This document shows, one piece after another, positions 49,892 through 58,239 of a stretch of 64,000 nucleotides of DNA. This DNA is from Flavobacteriales bacterium (lineage in GTDB: Bacteria; Bacteroidota; Bacteroidia; Flavobacteriales_F; PHOS-HE28). Position 1 is the first letter of the stretch, and each line of letters opens with the position of its first letter. Made by a program: the position numbers and the translations under genes. The notes beneath the pieces are model-generated. The model was given only the letters and a program-made list of their open reading frames with translations, made no database searches and was not told the DNA's origin. The stretch lies in assembly GCA_016721825.1 (NCBI GenBank), contig JADKHI010000001.1, forward strand, positions 1,178,001-1,242,000, in the 5' to 3' direction.

Positions 49892-50875
49892 ATGAAGATC
49901 CTCGTACTCCGTTTCAGTTCCATCGGCGACATCGTGCTCACCAGCCCGGTGCTGCGCTGCCTTAAACAACAGGTGAAGGGCGCGGAAGTGCATGTGGCCA
50001 CCAAACGCGCCTTCGCGGACCTCGTGGCCCATTCGCCTTACGTGGACAAGGTGCATGCTTTGGATGAGGACATCGGGGCCCTCGCCCGTTCGCTGAAGGC
50101 AGAAGGCTTCGACCACATCGTGGACCTGCACCACAACCTGCGCACGGCCCGGATCAAGCGCACGGTGGGCGCACCCGCCACAAGCTTCGCGAAGCTCAAC
50201 ATTGAGAAGTGGTTGCTGGTGAACCTGCGCATGGACCGCCTGCCACGCATCCACATCGTGGACCGCTACATGGGGACGGTGAAGCACCTCGGCGTTACCA
50301 ACGACAACAAGGGCCTGGAGCTCTTCATTCCGAAGGATCGCGAGGTGGACCTGAACACATTGCCGGAGACACACCGCAGCGGTTACGTGGCGTTGGCGAT
50401 CGGCGCGGCGCATGCCACCAAGCGCCTCCCTCCGTTCCAGCTGATCGAACTTGCGAAACGCACCGAAGGCCCCATCGTGCTGATCGGCGGGCCCGATGAC
50501 CGGGCGGTGGCTCGCAGCATCGCCGATGCGGTGGGCGCGCGCATGTTCGATACCACCGGGAAGTATGACCTGCTGGGTTCCGCTTCACTGATCCGCCAGG
50601 CACGCAGTGTGATCGCGCACGACAGCGGGGCCATGCACGTGGCCTGCGCCTTCAACCGACCCGTGGTGAGCGTGTGGGGCAACACGGTGCCCGCCTTCGG
50701 CATGGGACCCTACCAACCGCAGCATCCCGAACGCGCCATGATCGCCGAAGTGACCGGATTGGATTGCCGCCCCTGCTCCAAGATCGGCCACGACAAGTGC
50801 CCCAAAGGCCACTTCAACTGCATGGAGAAGCAGGACGTCGGGCGCATTGCTTCACTCGTGAACATCAGCCATTGA
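49892..50875 (+). CDS. Glycosyltransferase family 9 (heptosyltransferase-like)
   Basis: 327 residues from ATG 49892. N-terminal ILVLRFSSIGDIVLTSPVLRCLK, the diagnostic start of ADP-heptose:LPS heptosyltransferases; IVDLHHNLRT, ALAIGAAHATKRLPPFQ, VLIGGPDDRAVA and AHDSGAMHVACAFNRPVVSVWGNT match the two-Rossmann GT-B fold. It likely adds heptose or a related sugar to the LPS core. A conserved small protein gene follows after 5 bases. Confidence 0.9.
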   Translation: MKILVLRFSSIGDIVLTSPVLRCLKQQVKGAEVHVATKRAFADLVAHSPYVDKVHALDEDIGALARSLKAEGFDHIVDLHHNLRTARIKRTVGAPATSFAKLNIEKWLLVNLRMDRLPRIHIVDRYMGTVKHLGVTNDNKGLELFIPKDREVDLNTLPETHRSGYVALAIGAAHATKRLPPFQLIELAKRTEGPIVLIGGPDDRAVARSIADAVGARMFDTTGKYDLLGSASLIRQARSVIAHDSGAMHVACAFNRPVVSVWGNTVPAFGMGPYQPQHPERAMIAEVTGLDCRPCSKIGHDKCPKGHFNCMEKQDVGRIASLVNISH

Positions 50876-50880
50876 ACCCC

Positions 50881-51243
50881 ATGAGCTGGGACATCTTCAT
50901 CCAAGACCTGCCGAACGTTCGCACAGCGAACGACATCCCAAATGACTTCAAGCCGCAGCCCATTGGCGGACGTGAGGACCTGCTGAAACGCATTCAGGCC
51001 GTACTGCCCATGGCGGAGCAACAGGATCTGGACTGGCTCTTCGTCAAGTCACCGGGCATCGACCTGAGCATGCAGCTGCACATGGAGGATGAGACCCTTG
51101 TGCGCTACATCGTGGTGCACGTGCACGGCGGCGACCAGAGCGCGGCCAGTGTGGCAGCGGTGCTCCGTGAACTCGGTCTGCGTGGTATGGACACCGCCAC
51201 CGGCGACCTCTTCGACGCGGCGACGTTGGAGGAAGGGTTGTAG
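50881..51243 (+). CDS. Conserved small protein of unknown function
   Basis: 120 residues starting MSWDIFIQDLP. No signal or membrane segment; mixed alpha/beta with DWLFVKSPGIDLSMQLHMEDE and YIVVHVHGGDQSAASVAAVLRELGLRGMDTATGDLFD. Proteins with the same WDIFxQDxP start occur in several Gram-negative genomes but I know no function. Likely co-transcribed with GT9 (5-base gap); convergent with the thioesterase. Confidence 0.72.
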   Translation: MSWDIFIQDLPNVRTANDIPNDFKPQPIGGREDLLKRIQAVLPMAEQQDLDWLFVKSPGIDLSMQLHMEDETLVRYIVVHVHGGDQSAASVAAVLRELGLRGMDTATGDLFDAATLEEGL

Positions 51244-51247
51244 ACGA

Positions 51248-51763
51248 CTACTCGAACAGCGCCTTCAGCTCGGTCGCCTCCTCGGCCTTCATCTTACCCC
51301 CCAGGATCAGACGCAGCTGGCGGCGGCGCAAGGCGCCATCGTAGCGTTTCTGCTCCAGTTCATTGCCTGGGACCGCTTCAGCCACCTTCAACGGACGGCC
51401 CGTATTGTCCACGGCAACGAAGGTGTAGATGGCGTTGTTGCAAGGGATCTTCTCCCCCGTCTGCTGATCCTCCACCCACACATCGGCCCATACTTCCATG
51501 CTGGTGCTGAAGGCCCTGCTCACATGGCTGCGGATGGTGACGAAGTCGCCCAACTTGATCGGCCGGTCGAAGCTCACGTGGTTGACGGCCACGGTGACCA
51601 CGACGCGCTTGCAATGCCGATGCGCGCTGATCGCGCAGGCAATGTCCAACCACTTCAACAACTGGCCGCCCATGAGGTTGCCGAGCGTGTTGGTGTCGTT
51701 GGGCAGCACCAAGTGCGTGGTCTCGGCGTAGCTGTCGGAGATGGGGCGGGAGGTCATGATCAT
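51248..51763 (-). CDS. Acyl-CoA thioesterase (hot-dog fold, YciA-like)
   Basis: 171 residues from ATG 51763 (or the ATG two codons later). NTLGNLMGGQLLKWLDIACAISAHRH, VTVAVNHVSFDRPIKLGDFVTIRSHV, and the conserved Asp in LDIAC mark the hot-dog acyl-CoA thioesterases. It hydrolyses acyl-CoA to free acid and CoA. A -7 box TACCTTCG stands 12 bases before ATG 51763. Confidence 0.9.
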   Translation of the reverse strand: MIMTSRPISDSYAETTHLVLPNDTNTLGNLMGGQLLKWLDIACAISAHRHCKRVVVTVAVNHVSFDRPIKLGDFVTIRSHVSRAFSTSMEVWADVWVEDQQTGEKIPCNNAIYTFVAVDNTGRPLKVAEAVPGNELEQKRYDGALRRRQLRLILGGKMKAEEATELKALFE

Positions 51764-51775
51764 TGGAAAGGTGCG

Positions 51776-51783
51776 CGAAGGTA
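51776..51783 (-). promoter_or_regulatory. -7 box of the thioesterase gene
   Basis: TACCTTCG on the minus strand, 12 bases before ATG 51763. The mirrored TACCTTGC at 51790-51797 serves the divergent gene. Confidence 0.5.
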
Positions 51784-51789
51784 GGTGGC

Positions 51790-51797
51790 TACCTTGC
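51790..51797 (+). promoter_or_regulatory. -7 box of the hemJ-like gene
   Basis: TACCTTGC, two bases from TAnnTTTG, 35 bases before ATG 51833. Confidence 0.35.
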
Positions 51798-51832
51798 GGC
51801 CCCGCCCATGCACCAGCATCGGTGGACACGGC

Positions 51833-52402
51833 ATGGAAGGGTCGCTCTATCCGATCATCAAGGCACTGCACATCATCTTCATGGTGACCTTCTTCGCAGG
51901 CACCTTCTACATCGTGCGGCTCTTCATCTACCACCAGGAGGCGCTCGGCAAGCGGGAACCGGACCGCACCGTGCTCGTGGACCAGTTCGCCTTGATGGAG
52001 CGGCGGCTCTGGTACTTCATCACCTGGCCCTCGGTGGTGCTCATGACGATCTTCGGCCTGTGGCTGCTATGGCTGAACCCGGGGCTGTTGAAGCAACCCT
52101 GGATGCACGCCAAGCTCGGCCTGGTGGCACTGCTGCTCGCCTACCATGGCATCACGCACTCGGCCTTCCTCCGCATCCAACGCAACCTGCTCCAGTGGAG
52201 TTCCTTCCGCCTGCGCCTCTGGAACGAAGGGCCCACGCTCGTGCTTTTCGCTGTCGTGTTCCTGGTGAGCATCAAGCAGTTGCAGTGGTACTATGGCGTG
52301 ATCGGCCTGCTCGTGCTGGGCGGTGTGATCGCACTGGGCATCAACCAATACCGGCGGAAACGCCAACAGGCCGATGCTCAAGCCGGGGGACCACGCACCT
52401 GA
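51833..52402 (+). CDS. hemJ: Protoporphyrinogen oxidase HemJ-like membrane protein
   Basis: 189 residues from ATG 51833. Four or five helices with the HemJ/UPF0093 pattern: YPIIKALHIIFMVTFFAGTFYIVRLFIYH (conserved His13, Arg29, His34) and MHAKLGLVALLLAYHG with the conserved Lys. HemJ oxidises protoporphyrinogen IX in heme synthesis; membrane heme-binding residues match. Its 3' end overlaps the peroxiredoxin gene by 29 bases. Confidence 0.88.
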   Translation: MEGSLYPIIKALHIIFMVTFFAGTFYIVRLFIYHQEALGKREPDRTVLVDQFALMERRLWYFITWPSVVLMTIFGLWLLWLNPGLLKQPWMHAKLGLVALLLAYHGITHSAFLRIQRNLLQWSSFRLRLWNEGPTLVLFAVVFLVSIKQLQWYYGVIGLLVLGGVIALGINQYRRKRQQADAQAGGPRT

Positions 52403-52832
52403 GTTCACCCTTTCCGCTGCCACTGGGGAGCCGTTCCGCCTAAGCGCGTTCCGCGGGGTCAAGAACGTGGTGATCTTCTTCTACCCGAAGGACAACACGT
52501 TGGTCTGCACCCGCGAGGCCTGTGCCTTCCGCGACCGCCATGCAGAATTTCTAGAGCGCAACGCCGTGGTGATCGGCATCAGCGATGACGATGCGGAATC
52601 ACATGAGCGCTTCGCCGCGCAATGGGACCTGCCCTATCCGCTGTTGAGCGACCCGGGCGGTGTGGTCCGCAAAGCCTTTGCGGTTACTGGCCTGCTCGGC
52701 CTCCTGAAGGGTAGGGAAACGTTCGTGATCGACCGCGAAGGGCGGATCCTGCATGTGGTGCGCGACCGTTTCCGGGCACAAGCCCACATCGACGAGGCCT
52801 TGCAAGCGCTTGAAGGTCAGCGCAGGTCGTAG
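52374..52832 (+). CDS. Peroxiredoxin (BCP/PrxQ type)
   Basis: 152 residues. LKPGDHAPEFTL, FYPKDNTLVCTREACAFRD with peroxidatic Cys45 and resolving Cys50 (the BCP CxxxxC pair), and FVIDREGRILHVV. Thioredoxin-dependent peroxide reductase. Begins inside the 3' end of the HemJ-like gene; its own 3' end overlaps the convergent WD-like gene by 16 bases. Confidence 0.92.
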   Translation: MLKPGDHAPEFTLSAATGEPFRLSAFRGVKNVVIFFYPKDNTLVCTREACAFRDRHAEFLERNAVVIGISDDDAESHERFAAQWDLPYPLLSDPGGVVRKAFAVTGLLGLLKGRETFVIDREGRILHVVRDRFRAQAHIDEALQALEGQRRS

Positions 52833-53464
52833 AAGATCACGCGGCCATCGTCCGTGCCGGTAACGAACTGCGCGTCCGTGAACAGGCAGGGCGCGCGGTG
52901 GTGCTGGTCCTTGTTCTCAGCATAAGTGAGGCGCTGCACTTCGGCCCCGCTCGCATCGGTGAAGATGACCACACCGTTCTTCTCCGCCTTGGCGCGAACG
53001 CCGTTATGCGTGGCCTCGGATTGCTGGTAGAAGCGGTCGAAGGTGGAGTTTCCCGTGGCCAGGCCCATGCCTTTGAGCGCACGTGGGTCAGGGATCCAGC
53101 GGTGGTTCATCAGGTCCTTGTCCTGCTTGCCGCTCTTCACATCGAACACCGCGCGCTTGCCCGTGAAACCGATGAGCACCACGTACTCACCGTTGTCGTT
53201 GAAGGCTACGCTGTACACCGTGGAGCTTTCATCCTCGTTGAAGGGGAAGGTGAGCAGCTTCTTGCCGGTCTCCAGTTCGTAGAGGTAGGCGCCCTTGCTG
53301 GTACCCACGAGCACACGGTCACCCTTGGGGGCCATCGCCAGGCAGGTCACCTCCAGCTTATCGCCCTTGATGGTGCGCATGGGCGGCTCCAGCACGGCCT
53401 GAGCGTTGGTGAACAGAAAGGCGCCCGCAGCGAAGGCGGTGGAAAGCGTACGAAGCATGTTCAT
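52817..53464 (-). CDS. Exported WD40/propeller-like fragment protein
   Basis: 215 residues from ATG 53464 (or 53458). Signal peptide ending near TNAQA. The body shows a few WD40-like strand sets (LEVTCLAMAPKGDRVLVGTSKGAYLYELETGK; VYSVAFNDNGEYVVLIGFTGKRAVFD; FVTGTDDGRVIFYD) but only about three or four blades, too few for a closed seven-blade propeller. Role unknown. It begins 2 bases after the stop of the upstream gene, so the two form an operon. Confidence 0.78.
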   Translation of the reverse strand: MNMLRTLSTAFAAGAFLFTNAQAVLEPPMRTIKGDKLEVTCLAMAPKGDRVLVGTSKGAYLYELETGKKLLTFPFNEDESSTVYSVAFNDNGEYVVLIGFTGKRAVFDVKSGKQDKDLMNHRWIPDPRALKGMGLATGNSTFDRFYQQSEATHNGVRAKAEKNGVVIFTDASGAEVQRLTYAENKDQHHRAPCLFTDAQFVTGTDDGRVIFYDLR

Positions 53465-53466
53465 GG

Positions 53467-53865
53467 TCAGTTGATCAGGTGCCGCTGCTCCAAGAGCCAT
53501 GCCATGGCCGTGTCGCGGTCTGGGAAAAGCTGAATGGGCCGACGGGGCTTGTTCACCCGCACGAAGGCGTTGGCCGACATCTGGTGGCCGAAGTCGCGTA
53601 CGATGATGGCGTCCGCTGCGAAATGCTCGGAGCTCTCCTCACCGCTGGCGTAAGCGCGGGCTTCATTGGTCAGGCTGGCTTTCTCTCCGAAGCTCACCAT
53701 CAGCAAGGCTTTGCGGCCGTTCCGTTCAGCGGAGATGGCGTCGAACATTTCCCGCAAGGCGTCCACAGTCCCGACCATGCCGTCCTTGAAATGGGCATGC
53801 ACCACATCTCCCTCCATGAAGGTGAGCGTGCAGGTGGGCAGTTCGATGAGGCGAGTGGTTTCCAC
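53467..53865 (-). CDS. STAS-like/DUF7793-type small protein
   Basis: 132 residues from GTG 53865. The more upstream TTG/GTG codons lie within or against the -7 box (TACCTTTG at 53875-53882), so they cannot be the start. Pattern ETTRLIELPTCTLTF, VDALREMFDAISAERNGRKALLMVSFG, SSEHFAADAIIVRDFGHQMSANAFVRVNKP resembles the STAS/SpoIIAA-like DUF7793 proteins of Bacteroidota, cytosolic proteins of unknown role. Co-transcribed with the WD-like gene. Confidence 0.75.
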   Translation of the reverse strand: METTRLIELPTCTLTFMEGDVVHAHFKDGMVGTVDALREMFDAISAERNGRKALLMVSFGEKASLTNEARAYASGEESSEHFAADAIIVRDFGHQMSANAFVRVNKPRRPIQLFPDRDTAMAWLLEQRHLIN

Positions 53866-53874
53866 GGGATGCAC

Positions 53875-53882
53875 CAAAGGTA
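53875..53882 (-). promoter_or_regulatory. -7 box of the DUF7793/WD-like operon
   Basis: TACCTTTG on the minus strand, 9 bases before the inferred GTG start at 53865. Confidence 0.6.
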
Positions 53883-53914
53883 GTTGTGCGCTATGCGGAT
53901 CGATGTGAAAGGTC

Positions 53915-54955
53915 CTACTTGACCAGGAGCCAGGCCTCGGGGGCCTGCTGCTGTCGGGCAGCGCTCAAAGCCTCCAGCGCCATGCCCTTCTGGGGATAGC
54001 TGCCGAGGGCGACGCGGTACAGGCCTCCCTTGCGGTCCACGAGCACTGGGCTGAAGCCTTTCGAAGCGAGCTCTGCGATGTAGTGGTCGGCATTCTCTTT
54101 CATGCTGAAGCAGCCACCGATCACATGGTAGTGCATCACCTCCGTGCGAACAGCCACGGCTGTGCTCTCCGCCACCACGGGTGCAGGTCCCAGGTCGACC
54201 ACCACCTCAGGTGAACCGTCGCCAGCGACCGGGAAGGCTTGCACGCCGTAACCCGTATCAGGCACCACGAAGGCTTCCGGATCAGCGTTTTCGAGCACCA
54301 CCAGCTGTTCGGTCCGGGGTACGTAGACAACATCCTCTTGCGGGCCGAAGACGTTCAATCCGCTCCATTGTGCCTGCTCGCCCGTGCGGCCCACCATCAC
54401 CCAAGTACCTGCCGCGAACAGCAACGCGGTGAAGGCCGCTGCGGCCCAAAGCACGTTGGAGCGCCGCTCCTCCCGGACCTCTTCAGCAGGCAACGGAGGC
54501 AGTTCAAGCACCTTGGGCGCAGGCACGACCACCGGCTTGATCAGGGGCACTGCTGCAACAGGGCGAAGGCCGTAGGCGTCCTTCAGGTGGTTCACATGGC
54601 GGTCCGGTTCGAACTGCAGATTCCGTTCCGCGTCCAGGAAGAAGGTGCCGAGTTGGACCAGTTCCAGGCGACCTTCCACATCCAGCCGCTGGCGCCAAGC
54701 TTGCACGATGGCCTCGATGGAGCTGTTCGCTTGCGCGAGACCAAGACCGTCCAAGTGGGCCACGCGGTCGGCCAGCAGGCCGTCGTTGCGCACCAGGTTC
54801 CGGTTGAAGCTCAGGTCCTTACCGGGGGGACTGATCATCCGCTGGCGCAGGTCGAGGCGTGCGTTGCGGTAGTGGGTCAGGAAGCCACCAAAGCCCGGTA
54901 CGATCACGCAATCGTGGCCGTACAGCAGGTCGTGGATGGTGCGTTCGAGGACCAT
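53915..54955 (-). CDS. HU-like plus SPOR-domain membrane protein
   Basis: 346 residues from ATG 54955. The N-terminal ~120 residues (HDCVIVPGFGGFLTHY, ARLDLRQRMISPPGKDLSFN, LVRNDGLLADRV, LGTFFLDAERN) match the paired HU-like fold reported for CCDC81-like bacterial proteins that carry SPOR domains. A proline linker leads to one transmembrane helix (~169-187), then a periplasmic Val/Pro-rich stretch and a SPOR domain (~272-346; YHVIGGCFSMKENADHYIAELASKGF). SPOR domains bind denuded peptidoglycan at division sites. No DNA-binding evidence exists beyond the fold. Confidence 0.85.
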   Translation of the reverse strand: MVLERTIHDLLYGHDCVIVPGFGGFLTHYRNARLDLRQRMISPPGKDLSFNRNLVRNDGLLADRVAHLDGLGLAQANSSIEAIVQAWRQRLDVEGRLELVQLGTFFLDAERNLQFEPDRHVNHLKDAYGLRPVAAVPLIKPVVVPAPKVLELPPLPAEEVREERRSNVLWAAAAFTALLFAAGTWVMVGRTGEQAQWSGLNVFGPQEDVVYVPRTEQLVVLENADPEAFVVPDTGYGVQAFPVAGDGSPEVVVDLGPAPVVAESTAVAVRTEVMHYHVIGGCFSMKENADHYIAELASKGFSPVLVDRKGGLYRVALGSYPQKGMALEALSAARQQQAPEAWLLVK

Positions 54956-54965
54956 GATCAGGGTG

Positions 54966-54973
54966 CCAAAATA
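54966..54973 (-). promoter_or_regulatory. Candidate -7 box of the HU-SPOR gene
   Basis: TATTTTGG, one base from TAnnTTTG, 10 bases before ATG 54955 on the minus strand. Confidence 0.35.
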
Positions 54974-54996
54974 CAGCGGAGGGATCCAGCCAAGGG

Positions 54997-55740
54997 CTAC
55001 TGCACGCGCTTCCGGGCTTCCTCCAGGTCCGCCGGGGTGTCCACGCAGAACGAAGGATGATCGGTGAGGCCGATGCGAACGGGCAGTCCGTTCTCCAGCC
55101 ACCGCAGCTGCTCCAGGGCTTCGGCCTTCTCCAACGAGGAGGGTGCCAATCGTACGATCGACGCCAATGCATCGGCCGTGTAAGCATAGAGGCCCACATG
55201 TTTCAAGAAGCGGAACCGCGCATGTCTGGGGCCGTTGCCACCGTCGCGTAAAAAGGGGATCGCGGCCCGGCTGAAGTAAAGCGCGTTCTGGTGCACATCC
55301 GTGGTGATCAGCACTTCGCCCGGATCGTCCAGGTCGCGGTCGTCGGTGACCACCTGGGCCAGCGTGGCAATTCGGACACCGGGCTGCACCAGGCAGTCGC
55401 ATAGCTCGTCGATCTGTGCAGGCACAATGAAGGGCTCGTCCCCCTGGATGTTCACCACGGCATCGAATCGGTCGCGGCCCTTGATCACCAAGGCTTCGTA
55501 ACAGCGGTCCGTGCCGCTGGGGTGTTCCACCGAGGTCATCACCACATCACCGCCGAAGCTGCGCACATGCTCGGCCACGCGCTCATCATCCGTGGCCACC
55601 ACCACCGCATCAAGCCGCGCGCATTGCAGGGCCTGCTCCACCACGCGTTGCACCATGCTCTTGCCACCGATGTCCACCAGCGGCTTGCCGGGTAATCGGG
55701 TGCTGGCGTAGCGGGAAGGAATGACTCCGAGGATGCGCAT
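54997..55740 (-). CDS. kdsB: 3-deoxy-manno-octulosonate cytidylyltransferase
   Basis: 247 residues from ATG 55740 (ILGVIPSRYASTRLPGKPL); an upstream ATG at 55785 that overlaps the TonB receptor stop would add 15 unusual residues. Signature ATDDERV, HPSGTDRCYEA, VNIQGDEPF, HVGLYAYTADAL, GLTDHPSFCVDTPADLEEA. It activates KDO as CMP-KDO for lipid A core synthesis. Closest neighbour on the same strand is the TonB receptor. Confidence 0.95.
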   Translation of the reverse strand: MRILGVIPSRYASTRLPGKPLVDIGGKSMVQRVVEQALQCARLDAVVVATDDERVAEHVRSFGGDVVMTSVEHPSGTDRCYEALVIKGRDRFDAVVNIQGDEPFIVPAQIDELCDCLVQPGVRIATLAQVVTDDRDLDDPGEVLITTDVHQNALYFSRAAIPFLRDGGNGPRHARFRFLKHVGLYAYTADALASIVRLAPSSLEKAEALEQLRWLENGLPVRIGLTDHPSFCVDTPADLEEARKRVQ

Positions 55741-55785
55741 GGGCGTTAGGTCGATGGGCGATGGATGAAGTGCGAGGTGTGACAT

Positions 55786-58182
55786 TCAAAGGGTGTACGT
55801 CAGCATCACCTGCATGCTTCGCGGTGCCTCAATGGACATGGGGCGGATGGCGTAGACGAGGTTGGTGACGTTGTTCACAATGAAGGCTACGCGCACCTGA
55901 TCGCTGAGGTTGTAACCCAAGCGGGCGTCGATGATCCAGTCGCCGGTGGTGTGCGTGCGCATCCATTCGCCGGCGCCTGTGGGCAACAGGTAGGGTGGCG
56001 ACTCATCCAGGTCGACGAAGGCCTTGTCGATGTTGCGCACGTGGCTGTTGTAGCGCACGCTAAGGCCGGGGGCGAAGCGCTTGCACTCCACTTGCACATC
56101 GCCGCGGAACAGGTTCTGCACGCGGAACTTCAGGATGTTGTCCGTGGGGTCGTAGCTTGTGTTGGTGTAGGTAGCGGGCGGCCACGAAGCGCCGGGATAG
56201 GTGGGCTTCGCATACACCTCATCGGGCGTGGTGCTGACCGGAAGCGTGTGCGTGTAGCCCACCATCACCGTGACCAAGCTGCTGCCGAAGTTGCCTTTGC
56301 CAGCAAGCTCCAGCTCGTAACCGGTCACCCGTGCACCGCCCGTGTTCACGCTCTTGAAGCCCAGGCCGAGGAAGTTCTGCACGTCAAGCGGGTTGCCCCA
56401 TTGCCCGAAGGTGAACTCGATGTAGTCGGTGAATTCCTGCTGGAACACCACCGCGTCCACGAAGCCCATGAACTTGCCGAACTTGAAGCCCTGCTTGATG
56501 CCGCCTTCGATGTTCCAGCTACGTTCCGGGTCCAGGTCGGGGTTGGGGTAGATGTTCAACTTGCCCACGCTGGTCCGGATGTAGCGCTCACCAATGGTGG
56601 GGAAGCGGAAGCCCTGGCCATAGCTGGCGCGTAAATAGGTGGCTTGGAACAGCTGGTAGTTCGCACCGGCGCGGAACACAGGTGTGCTCTGCGCGTCGTC
56701 GTTCACCGTGAAGTTCTCGTAGCGGACACCGGCGCTAAGCATCAACTTCTCCTTCAGCAGTTTCTTATCAGCCTGTAGATAGGCTGCGGCGTTGGTGGCT
56801 TCATTCTTCCCGTCACCGTCGGGATCGCCGCTGTACAGGGCGGCCTCGCTGAGCGTGCGTTGGCCCACCAGCCCGGCGGTCACCACCAAGGGACCCCACA
56901 CGTCGGCCGTCTGCTGCACCTGGTATTCACCGTAGAACAGGTGGCTGCCGTTGCTCTGGTCGTTGTCGTTGTCGAACTGCTGCCGGTAGTAGCGACCCTT
57001 CAGGCTGTGGCGCGTGCCCCCTTCGCTGTGGTAGACCGCATAGGGGTCCACATAATATTGGGTGCCCACGGTGCGCGTGGTGGTACCGGGTTCGGGACGG
57101 AACAGACCTTCGTTCGTGTCATCCCACAACAACACGCTGCTGCTGTGGCTCTTCATCGCGTTGGCGTTGATGCCGTAGCTGAGGCCCGCCACCTTCTTGT
57201 TGCGCCACCGCGTGCCCACATTGAAGCGCGTGCGGTTCTCATAGCCACCCGGACCGATGCGGTTCGGATCCACGGCGAGGGTGTCGGCCGGCAGGCGTTC
57301 CGGGCCCACATAGCCTTGATCCGCGAAGGCATTGCCGCCCAGCACCAGATCGAAGTTGCCGAACTGCTGGCTGTGGAAGAAGTTGGCGCCGGTGAACAGC
57401 GGCGGATTGGCACCCCACCATTTCGCGGGCTTGTGGCCAGGGGTGTCGTAAACGCCCCCGAACACGTTCACCCGGGTGCGCGGCTCGGCTCGTGGGTATG
57501 CGGTACGCACGTTGATGACCCCGCTGAGCGCGGCGCTGCCGTAAAGCACACTGCTCGCGCCCTTGATCACTTCCACCTGCTCCAAGTTCTCGATCGGCAG
57601 AAAGGTCCAGCTCGGCCTTCCGATGTCCCCGCTCAGGATCGGAAGTCCGTCCACCAGCATCATCACCCGGCTGCCGGCGCCATAGCTGAAGCCACTGCCC
57701 GAACGGATCTGCGGATCGTTGTCCACCACCACCACGCCCGGCACTTGGTCCATCACGGTCTCCAGGCTCTGCGTGTTCTTGTTGCGCACCAGCTCCGGCC
57801 GTAGCACGCTGATGGACTGGGTAACCTCCCCCACCCGCTGCTCGAACTTGCCCGCGCTCACCACCATGGCGTCCAGCTCCGTGTTGCCTTCGCCCAACTT
57901 CACGTCGAGCGTACGGTCCTCCCCGGCGGCAAGCACCACCTGCACCGGGCGTGAGCGGTAGCCCACCAGGCCGAACTCCGCGTTGTAGGTGCCTGCGGCT
58001 AAGGTGATCCGGTACGCACCGTTCTCGTCGGTCATCACCCCCTTCCCATCGCCCAGGCGGACGCTCGCACCGAAGAGCTTCTCCCCGCTCTTCTCATCGG
58101 TCACCACCCCGTGTAAGGTGGCTTCCTGCGCTGTGACCCCGATCATCCACACACATCCTAACGCTGCGATCAATGTTCTCAT
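55786..58182 (-). CDS. TonB-dependent outer-membrane receptor
   Basis: 798 residues from ATG 58182. Signal peptide ending at VTAQE; carboxypeptidase-like N-terminal domain (ATLHGVVTDEKSGEKLFGASVRLGDGKGVMTDENGAYRI in family pattern); TonB plug (VVSAGKFEQRVGEVTQSISVLRPELV; MLVDGLPILSGD; VIKGASSVLYGSAALSGVINVRT); then the 22-stranded barrel ending in LTYTL. The substrate is unknown; no adjacent SusD. kdsB follows directly, probably by read-through. Confidence 0.92.
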   Translation of the reverse strand: MRTLIAALGCVWMIGVTAQEATLHGVVTDEKSGEKLFGASVRLGDGKGVMTDENGAYRITLAAGTYNAEFGLVGYRSRPVQVVLAAGEDRTLDVKLGEGNTELDAMVVSAGKFEQRVGEVTQSISVLRPELVRNKNTQSLETVMDQVPGVVVVDNDPQIRSGSGFSYGAGSRVMMLVDGLPILSGDIGRPSWTFLPIENLEQVEVIKGASSVLYGSAALSGVINVRTAYPRAEPRTRVNVFGGVYDTPGHKPAKWWGANPPLFTGANFFHSQQFGNFDLVLGGNAFADQGYVGPERLPADTLAVDPNRIGPGGYENRTRFNVGTRWRNKKVAGLSYGINANAMKSHSSSVLLWDDTNEGLFRPEPGTTTRTVGTQYYVDPYAVYHSEGGTRHSLKGRYYRQQFDNDNDQSNGSHLFYGEYQVQQTADVWGPLVVTAGLVGQRTLSEAALYSGDPDGDGKNEATNAAAYLQADKKLLKEKLMLSAGVRYENFTVNDDAQSTPVFRAGANYQLFQATYLRASYGQGFRFPTIGERYIRTSVGKLNIYPNPDLDPERSWNIEGGIKQGFKFGKFMGFVDAVVFQQEFTDYIEFTFGQWGNPLDVQNFLGLGFKSVNTGGARVTGYELELAGKGNFGSSLVTVMVGYTHTLPVSTTPDEVYAKPTYPGASWPPATYTNTSYDPTDNILKFRVQNLFRGDVQVECKRFAPGLSVRYNSHVRNIDKAFVDLDESPPYLLPTGAGEWMRTHTTGDWIIDARLGYNLSDQVRVAFIVNNVTNLVYAIRPMSIEAPRSMQVMLTYTL

Positions 58183-58239
58183 GCGGCTTCTATATTGGGC
58201 CGGAAGGCTTGACGCGAAAAGTAGCGAAAGCCTCCTTGC

